A stretch of 5,345 nt of DNA from Acidobacteriaceae bacterium (GTDB lineage: Bacteria; Acidobacteriota; Terriglobia; Terriglobales; Acidobacteriaceae), in the NCBI GenBank assembly GCA_030039895.1, contig JASHUR010000199.1:1-5345 (forward strand). The letters are read 5' to 3'. The stretch's first letter is position 1. Every line of letters starts with the position of its first letter. Below are positions 1 to 5,345 of the stretch, in pieces. The position numbers and the translations under genes were made by a program. Under the pieces are notes generated by a model. It worked only from the letters and a program-made list of their open reading frames with translations, did no database searches and was not told the DNA's origin.

Positions 1-61
1 GATAACGAATATTCTGTAAAGTGACGGCATTGATCAAAGGGGCATTTAGAATCTGAGGTGT
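1..61. other. Lead-in region without a recognisable gene
   Basis: These bases are AT-richer than the rest. All three plus-strand frames contain a stop (TAA 3-5, TAA 17-19, TGA 22-24), so at most the final few codons of an upstream gene could be here. No convincing -35/-10 pair is visible. A purine-rich AAAGGGG (about 36-42) lies too far from the GT4 TTG start to serve it. Confidence 0.6.
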
Positions 62-1243
62 TTGGAGGTATTTCACATTCCTTCCCTTCAGGTCATTCAG
101 GCGGTTTCGGGCACGTTTCACCACTTTGACCTGGCTCGCGAACTTGAGTCCCTAGGCTACCTTAAGCGAATTTATTCAACCTTTCCGTGGACGCGCCTGC
201 AACGCGAGGGTGTGGCGCGGGAGCACGTGCGGACGTTTCCCTGGATCCATGCGCCGCTCATGGGCGCGTTCCGCTATGTGGAGGTTCCGCGGCGGATTGG
301 AACGGAGCTGGCACTGGCGAACGTCCGGCTTTTTGATGCGTGGGTTGCTTCCCGGCTGGAAGAATGTGACGCGTTTGTGGCGATCTCGGGATCGGGACTG
401 AAGACTGGAGGGGTGGCGAAGAGGCGCGGCGCAAAGTATGTATGCGACCGGGGGTCATCACATATCCAGTATCAGAAGTTGGTATTGGAGGAGGAATTTG
501 CGCGGTGGGGTCTGGCCCGTGAGGTGGTGGATCCTCGCATTGTGGCACGCGAAGAGGCGGAATATGCACAGGCGGATACGATTACCGTCCCATCGGAGTT
601 TGCGCGGCGGACGTTTCTTGAAATGGGAATTGCGGCGGAAAAGCTGGTCAAGGTCCCCTATGGGGTTCGGCTGGACCGCTTTCTGAAGGTGGGTGAGCCA
701 GCCAGCGGACAATTTAACGTGCTTTTTGCCGGGACTGTGAGCATCCGTAAGGGTATTCCTTATCTATTAGAAGCATTTAATAACTTCAAGCATCCCAGGA
801 AGAAATTGCGGCTGGCCGGGCCGCTGGAGCCGGAGATGCGTTCCCTGCTTTCGCGCTTTGACCTGTCCGATGTCGAGGTGCTTGGGCGACAACCGCAGGA
901 TGAGCTTGCGCGATGGATGAGCCAGAGCCATGTGATGGTGCTGCCGTCGATCGAAGAAGGACTGGCGTTGGTGCAGGGTCAGGCGCTGGCGTGCGGTTGT
1001 CCACTGATCAGCTCGTTCAACACGGGCGGCGAAGACCTGTTCAGCAACGGCGTGGAGGGCTTCCTCGTCCCAATCCGATCGCCCGAGGCGATCTGCGAAC
1101 GGCTGACGCAACTAGCGGACGAACCGGAGCTGAGGCAGCGTATGAGCGAGGCCGCGCTTATGCGGGTGCAGAGCCTGGGCGGGTGGCGAGAGTATGGGCG
1201 AAACTATGCACGTTTCCTCGAGCGGCTTACCGGACGAGCCTGA
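62..1243 (+). CDS. GT4-family (GT-B fold) glycosyltransferase
   Basis: Predicted cytoplasmic enzyme moving a sugar from a nucleotide-sugar to a glycan or lipid-linked acceptor; donor and acceptor cannot be read from sequence. The 393-residue length is normal for the family. The N-terminal acceptor half has GTFHHFDLARELESLG (17-32) and FPWTRLQREG (41-50), which resemble GT4 proteins of surface-polysaccharide loci. The C-terminal donor half has VPYGVRLDRF (198-207), FAGTVSIRKG (222-231) and EEGLALVQGQ (298-307), then GGEDLFSNGVEGFLVP (322-337). In the usual EX7E donor motif the first Glu is E299, but the second position is Gln (Q307). I recall related GT4 proteins with Gln there, so this need not mean inactivity. 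The start is a TTG with only a weak GAGG 3 bases upstream; an in-frame stop at 47-49 excludes a longer N-terminus. The 3' end overlaps the opposing GT2 gene. Family call is firm, exact start is not. Confidence 0.92.
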   Translation: MEVFHIPSLQVIQAVSGTFHHFDLARELESLGYLKRIYSTFPWTRLQREGVAREHVRTFPWIHAPLMGAFRYVEVPRRIGTELALANVRLFDAWVASRLEECDAFVAISGSGLKTGGVAKRRGAKYVCDRGSSHIQYQKLVLEEEFARWGLAREVVDPRIVAREEAEYAQADTITVPSEFARRTFLEMGIAAEKLVKVPYGVRLDRFLKVGEPASGQFNVLFAGTVSIRKGIPYLLEAFNNFKHPRKKLRLAGPLEPEMRSLLSRFDLSDVEVLGRQPQDELARWMSQSHVMVLPSIEEGLALVQGQALACGCPLISSFNTGGEDLFSNGVEGFLVPIRSPEAICERLTQLADEPELRQRMSEAALMRVQSLGGWREYGRNYARFLERLTGRA

Positions 1244-1260
1244 GCTTCTCGACGAAGCCG
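1223..1260. repeat. Inverted repeat at the GT4/GT2 convergent junction, possible two-way terminator
   Basis: CGGCTT (1223-1228) is matched by AAGCCG (1255-1260), and inside it CGAG (1235-1238) is matched by CTCG (1248-1251). The structure spans the 17-base overlap of the two converging genes, where a terminator working in both directions would be useful. There is no T-run on either side and the internal loops are uneven, so it is not a standard intrinsic terminator and may be chance in coding sequence. Confidence 0.25.
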
Positions 1261-2057
1261 ATGCCTCTGTTTGCCAGCCAGCGACCGGCGCGGTATGCGG
1301 GCTTGCAGTTCTGCTTGAGCCACATAGCGACAGGCATGACGGGCCGGAGCACGCGATAACGGAATTTATTGAGGCGATGGCTCCTGCCCTGTGCATCTCC
1401 CTCATCGCTAAAGACGTGCCTGTAGTAGGCGGGAAAAACGGCGGTCAGGAAGCGGGTCTGTCGCTTCCAGCGGCGGCTGTAGTCGTCCTCGCAACGCTCC
1501 ATGTCGCGGTCTTCAATATACAAGCCCACGTGCTCGAGAGCGGCACGGCTGCGGATATGCGGCTGGTCGTTATAGAGGAAATGTTCTTTGCGGCCATCCG
1601 CAAGCGGGCGCGGGGTTAGGTAGCATGGTTCGCCACCTGCGCGTTTTCCGTGCAGAGGCATGGCGCGATCGGGCGGATTGTCTGAGCCGGCGAAGTTGAT
1701 GATGCCGACATCGGGATTGGCTTCGAGAACTGCAATGGCGTTGGAGAGATAATCGGGCGGGCCCTGGCACATCCAGTCGTCCTGAACCATGAGGATGTAT
1801 TTGCCGGAGCAGTGGCGAAGTCCGTTGTTGTTGTTGGCGCCAAGGCCGCGGTTTTTAGGCTCCAGGGCGAAGACATCAGCGGGCAGTGTGCGGATCTGGG
1901 ACTGGATTTCGGGGCCGCTGCCGTCGTCGGCGATGACCAGCTCAAGGTTGGAGTAGTTTGTATTTTTGCGAAATGCACGGATGCACTGCTCAAGCATGTC
2001 GAAGCGTTTGTAGGTGATAAAGAGTACAGATACGAGCGGGGATTGCTGGTCGGTCAT
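1227..2057 (-). CDS. GT2-family (GT-A fold) glycosyltransferase
   Basis: Predicted 276-residue inverting glycosyltransferase of the GT2 type, soluble or membrane-associated on the cytoplasmic face. After a short tail the fold begins with PLVSVLFITYKR (7-18), followed by VIADDGSG (41-48, nucleotide-binding DDGS), NRGLGANNNNGL (69-80), and QDDW (92-95), which sits where the metal-binding DXD motif is expected. MERCEDDYSRRW (186-197) is a plausible catalytic-base region and H214 a possible metal ligand, both by analogy. There are no clear membrane helices, so it is not a processive synthase. I chose the ATG at 2057 because the conserved fold starts six residues later. An ATG at 2162 would add 35 unrelated residues read through the neighbouring gene. 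No good ribosome binding site is visible (pyrimidine-rich cttttcttttATG). The gene is convergent with the GT4 gene and divergent from the exostosin-like gene, so it is transcribed alone here. Substrate unknown. Confidence 0.93.
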   Translation of the reverse strand: MTDQQSPLVSVLFITYKRFDMLEQCIRAFRKNTNYSNLELVIADDGSGPEIQSQIRTLPADVFALEPKNRGLGANNNNGLRHCSGKYILMVQDDWMCQGPPDYLSNAIAVLEANPDVGIINFAGSDNPPDRAMPLHGKRAGGEPCYLTPRPLADGRKEHFLYNDQPHIRSRAALEHVGLYIEDRDMERCEDDYSRRWKRQTRFLTAVFPAYYRHVFSDEGDAQGRSHRLNKFRYRVLRPVMPVAMWLKQNCKPAYRAGRWLANRGIGFVEKLRLVR

Positions 2058-2095
2058 AAAAGAAAAGACGCGTGTGCTGGTATGTTTTAGATTGT
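2058..2095. promoter_or_regulatory. 38-base divergent intergenic region
   Basis: This is the only non-coding sequence between the start of the GT2 gene (leftward) and that of the exostosin-like gene (rightward). It must supply or adjoin both 5' untranslated regions. It is AT-richer on each side of a central cgcgtgtgctgg, but I cannot point to a sound promoter for either direction. At least one promoter probably lies within the neighbouring coding sequence. Confidence 0.45.
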
Positions 2096-3100
2096 ATGGC
2101 AAAAGTCCTGGTCCTCTCCTCCGCGGTCGAGGGTCCTTTCGATCCGTGGAAACACGGCACATGCTTCCTGCTCAAGCACAGTGCGGAGATAGACGCATTC
2201 GGCGAGCACCATTTGGTGGAAGATCCTGAAGAAGCTGACCTCATTCTCTTTGCCGAAATGGGAGAATGCGGCATATTCGAGGAAAGAGTGCGTGCACACC
2301 CCTGCTACCGGCGCTTTCGCAGCAAGTGTTTTCTTTTTGACGGCTTCGGAGACATCACCTACCCGATTCTGCCCGGCGTGTACTCCTCGCTTCGCAAAGA
2401 TTTTTATCGTCCCGACCATGCCCGGACCGGGTTCTACCAGATCCTGATCCAAAATGTTTATATTGATTACCGCCGGCCTACCGGGCAGGAGAAATATCTG
2501 GCGTCGTTTGTCGGTACGCGCAAGACGCATCCAGTGCGCAGCGCACTCTTCTCGTTTAAGCGCGACGACATCTACGTAGCCGATACTACCGGCATCAGCC
2601 TGCACATGATGTATCACGGTGAGCCGGCGGAGCGCGCCAAGTTCTGGTCGGACTATGCGGATACGATCGCAGACTCCCGCTTTTCCCTTTGCCCGGGCGG
2701 CCAGGCGCCCAATAGCATCAGGCTCTACGAGTCAATGAGAATGGGCCGCGCCTGCGTCATTCTCTCCGATGATTGGCCCCCGAACGACGGCGTTGATTGG
2801 GACTCCTGCTCACTTCGCGTCGCCGAAGCAGATGCGGCGCGCCTGCCGGAGTTGCTGGAAAAATATGCAGATCGATCCGCCGAGATGGGGCGCAACGCAC
2901 GGCGGGAATGGGAGAAGTGGTTTTCGCCCAAAGTTGTATTTCACCGGGTCGTCGAACAATGCCTGGAGATTGGACGGCTCCGCGGGCGCTACAGCACGCT
3001 GCGGTCATACTCTTATTACCGTCCCATCTTCCGGCACCCCAAGCTCTACCTGCGCAGCATGAGAAATCTGTACCGGAATAACCGCAAAATATATTGGTGA
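2096..3100 (+). CDS. Exostosin/GT47-like glycosyltransferase
   Basis: A 334-residue protein resembling the exostosin (GT47-type) domain, a GT-B glycosyltransferase family best known from animal heparan-sulfate and plant wall enzymes and also found in bacterial glycan clusters. The diagnostic part is the C-terminal donor-binding region: DSRFSLCPGG (193-202), then SIRLYESMRMGRACVILSDD (207-226), in which E212 matches the conserved acidic residue that contacts the nucleotide-sugar in GT-B enzymes. The N-terminal half has MAKVLVLSS (1-9) and EEADLILFAEMG (45-56), fitting a first Rossmann-like half. The tail is rich in Tyr, Arg and Lys. No signal peptide or membrane anchor is seen, unlike eukaryotic exostosins, so a cytoplasmic site is likely. 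Start: ATG at 2096; a GTG at 2072 would add eight residues. Neither has a clear ribosome binding site. Third codon positions favour C, unlike the other plus-strand genes. Product sugar unknown. Confidence 0.85.
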   Translation: MAKVLVLSSAVEGPFDPWKHGTCFLLKHSAEIDAFGEHHLVEDPEEADLILFAEMGECGIFEERVRAHPCYRRFRSKCFLFDGFGDITYPILPGVYSSLRKDFYRPDHARTGFYQILIQNVYIDYRRPTGQEKYLASFVGTRKTHPVRSALFSFKRDDIYVADTTGISLHMMYHGEPAERAKFWSDYADTIADSRFSLCPGGQAPNSIRLYESMRMGRACVILSDDWPPNDGVDWDSCSLRVAEADAARLPELLEKYADRSAEMGRNARREWEKWFSPKVVFHRVVEQCLEIGRLRGRYSTLRSYSYYRPIFRHPKLYLRSMRNLYRNNRKIYW

Positions 3101-3194
3101 CTGGTAGATCAGGTTTGCTCGATGTTAATAGATAAGAACCGCGGATAGGGCGGGTCCGAGAGAAACAGCATGTTAGACTCGGCATGATCACCCC
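3101..3194. other. 94-base gap before the acyltransferase gene
   Basis: No gene, T-tailed hairpin or clear promoter is visible. An AT-rich patch around 3121-3138 (gatgttaatagataagaa) follows a TTGCTC at 3115-3120, but any -10-like hexamer there is far too close to that -35-like element. The exostosin-like and acyltransferase genes could therefore be co-transcribed or separate. Confidence 0.5.
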
Positions 3195-4445
3195 ATGGAA
3201 AAGCGCTACAACGAGCTTGATTCACTACGCGGGCTGGCTGCCAGTACGGTGGTTCTGGGACACTTGGCGCTGCTGGTCTTTGCGGTGAATGCGCCGCCCA
3301 GCTGGCTTCGGTGGCGTGAGCTTGTAATGCTCGCAAATCGAACACCGCTTACGCTTTTGATGTCCGGCGGAGCGGCGGTACGCTTCTTCTTTGTGCTCAG
3401 CGGATTTGTGCTGATGCTGCCGTTCCTGCGCTATAAAGAGAATCCCTACTTTCCCTACCTTGTAAAGCGCATTTGCCGAATCTACCTTCCCTATCTTGCG
3501 GCTGTGGCGGTGGCGCTGGCTGGAGATTGCCTGCTTGGCCACCATCCCTTGTCGCTGTTCGGAGGATCCCTAGAGCCGACCTGGGCGAAGCCCATATCGT
3601 GGAAGCTGATTGTCCAGCACGTAGTAATGCTGGGTCGGTTCGACGCCCAGCAATTTGATACGGTGTTGTGGTCGCTGGTGCAGGAGATGCGGATTTCTAT
3701 TCTGTACCCCCTGATTGCGCTTGCGGTGCTGAAGCTGAGACGGTGGAAGCTGCTGGCTTTGGTGATTGCGATTGAGGCCGGAGTGCTGGCAGTTCCCTTC
3801 TTCTTTCCCCACGCGGACATAAGCCTGGTCAGCTATCCGATGACCTTGCACTTTTCCTGCATGTTCACCCTAGGGGCATGGCTGGCGATGGAGCGCGAGC
3901 GGATTCGTGAGTGGATGCAGAGAATGAGCAAGCCTGCTAAGGCCTGGCTGGCTGGCGTGGCCTTCCTGATGTATTCGATGGGCGTCAAGACACTGTGGGG
4001 CGACCAGATTCAACTTCACCTGGTGCATCGCATCGAGGGCATCCACACCATTACAAGATGGGCCAATGTGATGTTTCTCGGTTATTTCCCAATCTGGGTG
4101 GGAGACTGGGTGGCGACGATCTGCGCGGCGATCGCGATTTGCTTTGCGCTTACGGACAGGCGTACCAAAAAGGTGCTGAACCACAAACTGGTGTTATTGA
4201 CCGGGCGGGCATCGTACAGCCTGTACCTGGTACACGCCATTGTGCTCTATACCCTACTGTATCTGCTGTGGGGCACACACTACTTTGTGCTGCTTCTGCC
4301 GGGGTACTTCGTGTTGACGATTCTTCTGACGATTGTTTTCTATCGTTGGATCGAGATTCCGTCGATGAAGCTGGGGCGGTATCTGGCTAAGCGGATGACG
4401 GCACCAGTGGATAGCGCCAAGCCGCTGTCGGCGGCGGCTGACTGA
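3195..4445 (+). CDS. Acyltransferase-3 family membrane protein (sugar O-acyltransferase)
   Basis: Integral inner-membrane protein of 416 residues, predicted to transfer an acyl group, often acetyl, to a glycan or lipid-linked sugar (OafA/OatA/NodX-type superfamily). The N-terminal signature is present: ELDSLRGLAA (7-16) followed by H23, the conserved histidine in the first membrane segment. Next come FFFVLSGFVL (64-73), the basic RICRIYLPY (92-100), LWSLVQEMRISILYP (158-172, the WS-x-E-type motif) and ASYSLYLVH (339-347). I estimate 10-11 hydrophobic segments spread along the protein. No SGNH esterase domain follows, so this is the stand-alone form. The ATG at 3195 places the signature at the usual distance from the N-terminus, although no strong ribosome binding site precedes it. 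Codons favour G at the third position. It follows the exostosin-like gene after 94 bases and could be co-transcribed with it; it ends nine bases from the opposing nuclease gene. Confidence 0.93.
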   Translation: MEKRYNELDSLRGLAASTVVLGHLALLVFAVNAPPSWLRWRELVMLANRTPLTLLMSGGAAVRFFFVLSGFVLMLPFLRYKENPYFPYLVKRICRIYLPYLAAVAVALAGDCLLGHHPLSLFGGSLEPTWAKPISWKLIVQHVVMLGRFDAQQFDTVLWSLVQEMRISILYPLIALAVLKLRRWKLLALVIAIEAGVLAVPFFFPHADISLVSYPMTLHFSCMFTLGAWLAMERERIREWMQRMSKPAKAWLAGVAFLMYSMGVKTLWGDQIQLHLVHRIEGIHTITRWANVMFLGYFPIWVGDWVATICAAIAICFALTDRRTKKVLNHKLVLLTGRASYSLYLVHAIVLYTLLYLLWGTHYFVLLLPGYFVLTILLTIVFYRWIEIPSMKLGRYLAKRMTAPVDSAKPLSAAAD

Positions 4446-4452
4446 AACTGGG

Positions 4453-4469
4453 CGCTACATCTTGTAGTG
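4453..4469. repeat. Small hairpin at the acyltransferase/BFN convergent junction
   Basis: CTACA (4455-4459) and TGTAG (4463-4467) form a 5-base inverted repeat with a three-base loop. A G-U and a C-G pair extend it to seven pairs in plus-strand RNA. It begins eight bases after the acyltransferase stop and covers the final codons of the BFN gene. It lacks a following T-run, so a terminator role is only possible. Confidence 0.2.
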
Positions 4470-4940
4470 GCCGAGGTCTTCGTCGTTCAGGCCTTCGAGC
4501 CACTTTTTAACGTCGTGGGATGAGGCCTGCTCGGCCGGGTTGGGCAGGACTTTGGCGGCGCGCAGGACTTCTTCATCGACAAAGATGGGGCAGTCAGCGC
4601 GGAGGGCCAGTGCGAGTGCGTCCGAGGGGCGCGCGTCGAGTGAGATGATTTCCCCGTTCTGCTCCATCCAGATGACGGCGTAAAAGGTATCATCCTTGAG
4701 CTCGGTGACGACGACACGCTTGACCTGGGCGTTGAGGCTGTCGATGGCGAGGCGAAGCAGGTCGTGCGTGAGCGGGCGCGGGGTCTGGGATTTCTCGACT
4801 TCGAGGGCGATAGCGTTGGCCTCGTATAGGCCGACCCAGATGGGCAAAAGGGCGTCACTCTGCGGGTCCTTGAGTAGAACGATGGGCATATTGGTTGAGG
4901 GGTCAACCATAAGGCCGCGGATTTTCATTTCGATTTCCAT
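4455..4940 (-). CDS. Bifunctional nuclease (BFN/DUF151) domain protein
   Basis: A 161-residue protein that is almost wholly the BFN domain (formerly DUF151). The family is named for plant proteins reported to have DNase and RNase activity; in bacteria the biological role is poorly defined. Recognisable parts are MKIRGLMVDPSTNMPIVLLK (5-24), LLPIWVGLYEANAIA (31-45), LTHDLLRLAIDSLNA (57-71) and SLDARPSDALALALR (100-114), the most characteristic stretch. A C-terminal tail ends KKWLEGLNDEDLGHYKM, typical of longer family members. It is soluble and predicted cytoplasmic. The start at 4940 is supported by an AAGAGG ribosome binding site eight bases upstream; M5 is a possible alternative. The gene lies 12 bases downstream of miaB on the same strand and is probably co-transcribed with it. 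Nuclease activity is inferred from the family name only. Confidence 0.93.
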   Translation of the reverse strand: MEIEMKIRGLMVDPSTNMPIVLLKDPQSDALLPIWVGLYEANAIALEVEKSQTPRPLTHDLLRLAIDSLNAQVKRVVVTELKDDTFYAVIWMEQNGEIISLDARPSDALALALRADCPIFVDEEVLRAAKVLPNPAEQASSHDVKKWLEGLNDEDLGHYKM

Positions 4941-4948
4941 AGCTCTAA

Positions 4949-4954
4949 CCTCTT
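4949..4954 (-). promoter_or_regulatory. Ribosome binding site of the BFN gene, overlapping the miaB stop
   Basis: On the minus strand AAGAGG lies eight bases before the ATG at 4940. Its first two bases are also the last two of the miaB TAA stop codon (4953-4955). Ribosomes ending miaB therefore finish on the binding site of the next gene, an arrangement that fits translational coupling. This is the best ribosome binding site among the gene starts in the window. Confidence 0.7.
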
Positions 4955-5345
4955 AGACCGCTTCGCCGACGAGGCTGTTAGGAAAGCTATTGGTGACCCG
5001 CGCTGTGAGGTAATTGCCGGTTGCGGGGAGGATGGGCTGCCGGGTGGTGAAGTTGAGGGTTTTGTTCTGTGAGGTGCGTCCGATGATCTGGCCGCGGGCG
5101 GGGTTATGACCCTCAACCATCACTTCAATCTCTTCCCCAATATGTTTGGCATAGTTGACTCTCTGGATTTCACGCTGACGGTCAAGGAGGGCCTGCAAGC
5201 GCGCGGACTTTTCAGAATCGGGTATCGAGTCCGGCATGGTGACAGCGGGGGTGTTGGGGCGCGGTGAGTATTTGAAGGCGAAGACGCCGTCGTACTGGAC
5301 TTCGTCGAGAAGGGTGATGGTCTGCTTGAAGTCAGAGAAAGTTTC
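4953..5345 (-). CDS. miaB: MiaB, tRNA methylthiotransferase (3' part; start lies beyond the window)
   Basis: The last 130 codons of a radical-SAM methylthiotransferase that converts N6-isopentenyladenosine-37 to its 2-methylthio form in tRNAs reading U-starting codons. The reading frame is open from the window edge (5345) to a TAA at 4953-4955. The fragment begins ETFSDFKQTITLLDEVQYDG, followed by FAFKYSPRPNTPA (residues 22-34), the end of the radical-SAM domain and a hallmark of the MiaB/RimO group. A helical linker (about 42-66) leads into a TRAM RNA-binding domain (about 68-129) containing IEVMVEGHN and GRTSQNKTLNF. The MTTase domain and CxxxCxxC cluster motif lie outside the window. MiaB is preferred over RimO or MtaB because of the YSPRPNTPA form and the GRT..NK..NF pattern in TRAM. 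An internal ATG at 5237 is not a start, since conserved sequence continues upstream of it. Confidence 0.92.
   Translation of the reverse strand, partial: ETFSDFKQTITLLDEVQYDGVFAFKYSPRPNTPAVTMPDSIPDSEKSARLQALLDRQREIQRVNYAKHIGEEIEVMVEGHNPARGQIIGRTSQNKTLNFTTRQPILPATGNYLTARVTNSFPNSLVGEAV

Noticed and set aside
913..1619. Two overlapping plus-strand open frames (913-1359 and 1194-1619)
   Set aside because: The first is mostly a shifted frame of the GT4 gene and the second mostly antisense to the GT2 gene. Their translations are low in family-like features.
2058..2162. A 35-residue N-terminal extension of the GT2 protein from an ATG at 2162 (minus strand)
   Set aside because: The extra residues are Arg/Pro-rich, unlike the family, and come from reading the exostosin-like gene backwards. 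The fold begins right after the ATG at 2057.
2087..2617. A 176-codon open frame on the minus strand
   Set aside because: It lies antisense to the well-supported exostosin-like gene and its translation shows no recognisable motif; it is best explained as a shadow.
3133..3162. Possible hairpin terminator after the exostosin-like gene (CGGA/TCCG pairing)
   Set aside because: The stem is only four pairs with a nine-base loop and no T-run follows.
4487..4906. A 139-codon minus-strand frame inside the BFN gene
   Set aside because: A shifted frame rich in Ser, Pro, Arg and Thr, typical of out-of-frame GC-rich coding sequence; the BFN frame is clearly the real one.
4953..5237. A short stand-alone TRAM-domain protein starting at the ATG at 5237
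   Set aside because: The same frame stays open to the window edge and encodes the conserved MiaB segment with YSPRPNTPA, so this is the end of a longer gene.
1..5345. CRISPR arrays, tandem repeats, insertion-sequence ends, tRNA genes and riboswitches
   Set aside because: Reading through the window showed no spaced direct repeats, no transposase-like protein, no terminal inverted repeats flanking a gene, and no tRNA-like fold; non-coding space is very small.

Overview
The window looks like moderately GC-rich bacterial chromosome. It holds six protein-coding genes packed almost edge to edge: four for surface-glycan assembly (left and centre) and a housekeeping pair at the right edge. I see no tRNA, rRNA, CRISPR array, insertion sequence or phage gene. 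The base composition, and a miaB gene followed directly by a bifunctional-nuclease gene, suggest an Acidobacteriota soil-type bacterium (Terriglobia-like). This placement is inference from memory and not proven by the sequence.

Layout: positions 1-61 are a short AT-richer lead-in. A GT4-type glycosyltransferase (62-1243, +) runs head-on into a GT2-type glycosyltransferase (1227-2057, -), and the two coding ends overlap by 17 bases. Only 38 bases separate the GT2 start from a divergent exostosin/GT47-like glycosyltransferase (2096-3100, +). After a 94-base gap comes an integral-membrane acyltransferase-3 family protein (3195-4445, +). Nine bases beyond its stop, the opposite-strand pair begins: a bifunctional-nuclease domain protein (4455-4940, -) lies directly downstream of the 3' part of miaB (4953 to beyond 5345, -), with a layout that suggests translational coupling.

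Function: three glycosyltransferases of different fold families plus a sugar O-acyltransferase fit the building and acyl decoration of an extracellular or lipid-linked glycan. No flippase, polymerase, priming transferase or sugar-nucleotide enzyme is present, so the window is at best part of a pathway, perhaps continuing to the left. The alternating strands are unusual for a glycan cluster, which is normally one operon, and suggest stepwise insertion of single genes beside a conserved miaB-nuclease pair. The strongest sign is in the exostosin-like gene: it prefers C at third codon positions, while the other two plus-strand genes prefer G.

I did not find a convincing new biological system. The points most worth checking are the composition reversal at the exostosin-like gene, the very short divergent gap, and the unclear start of the GT4 gene.
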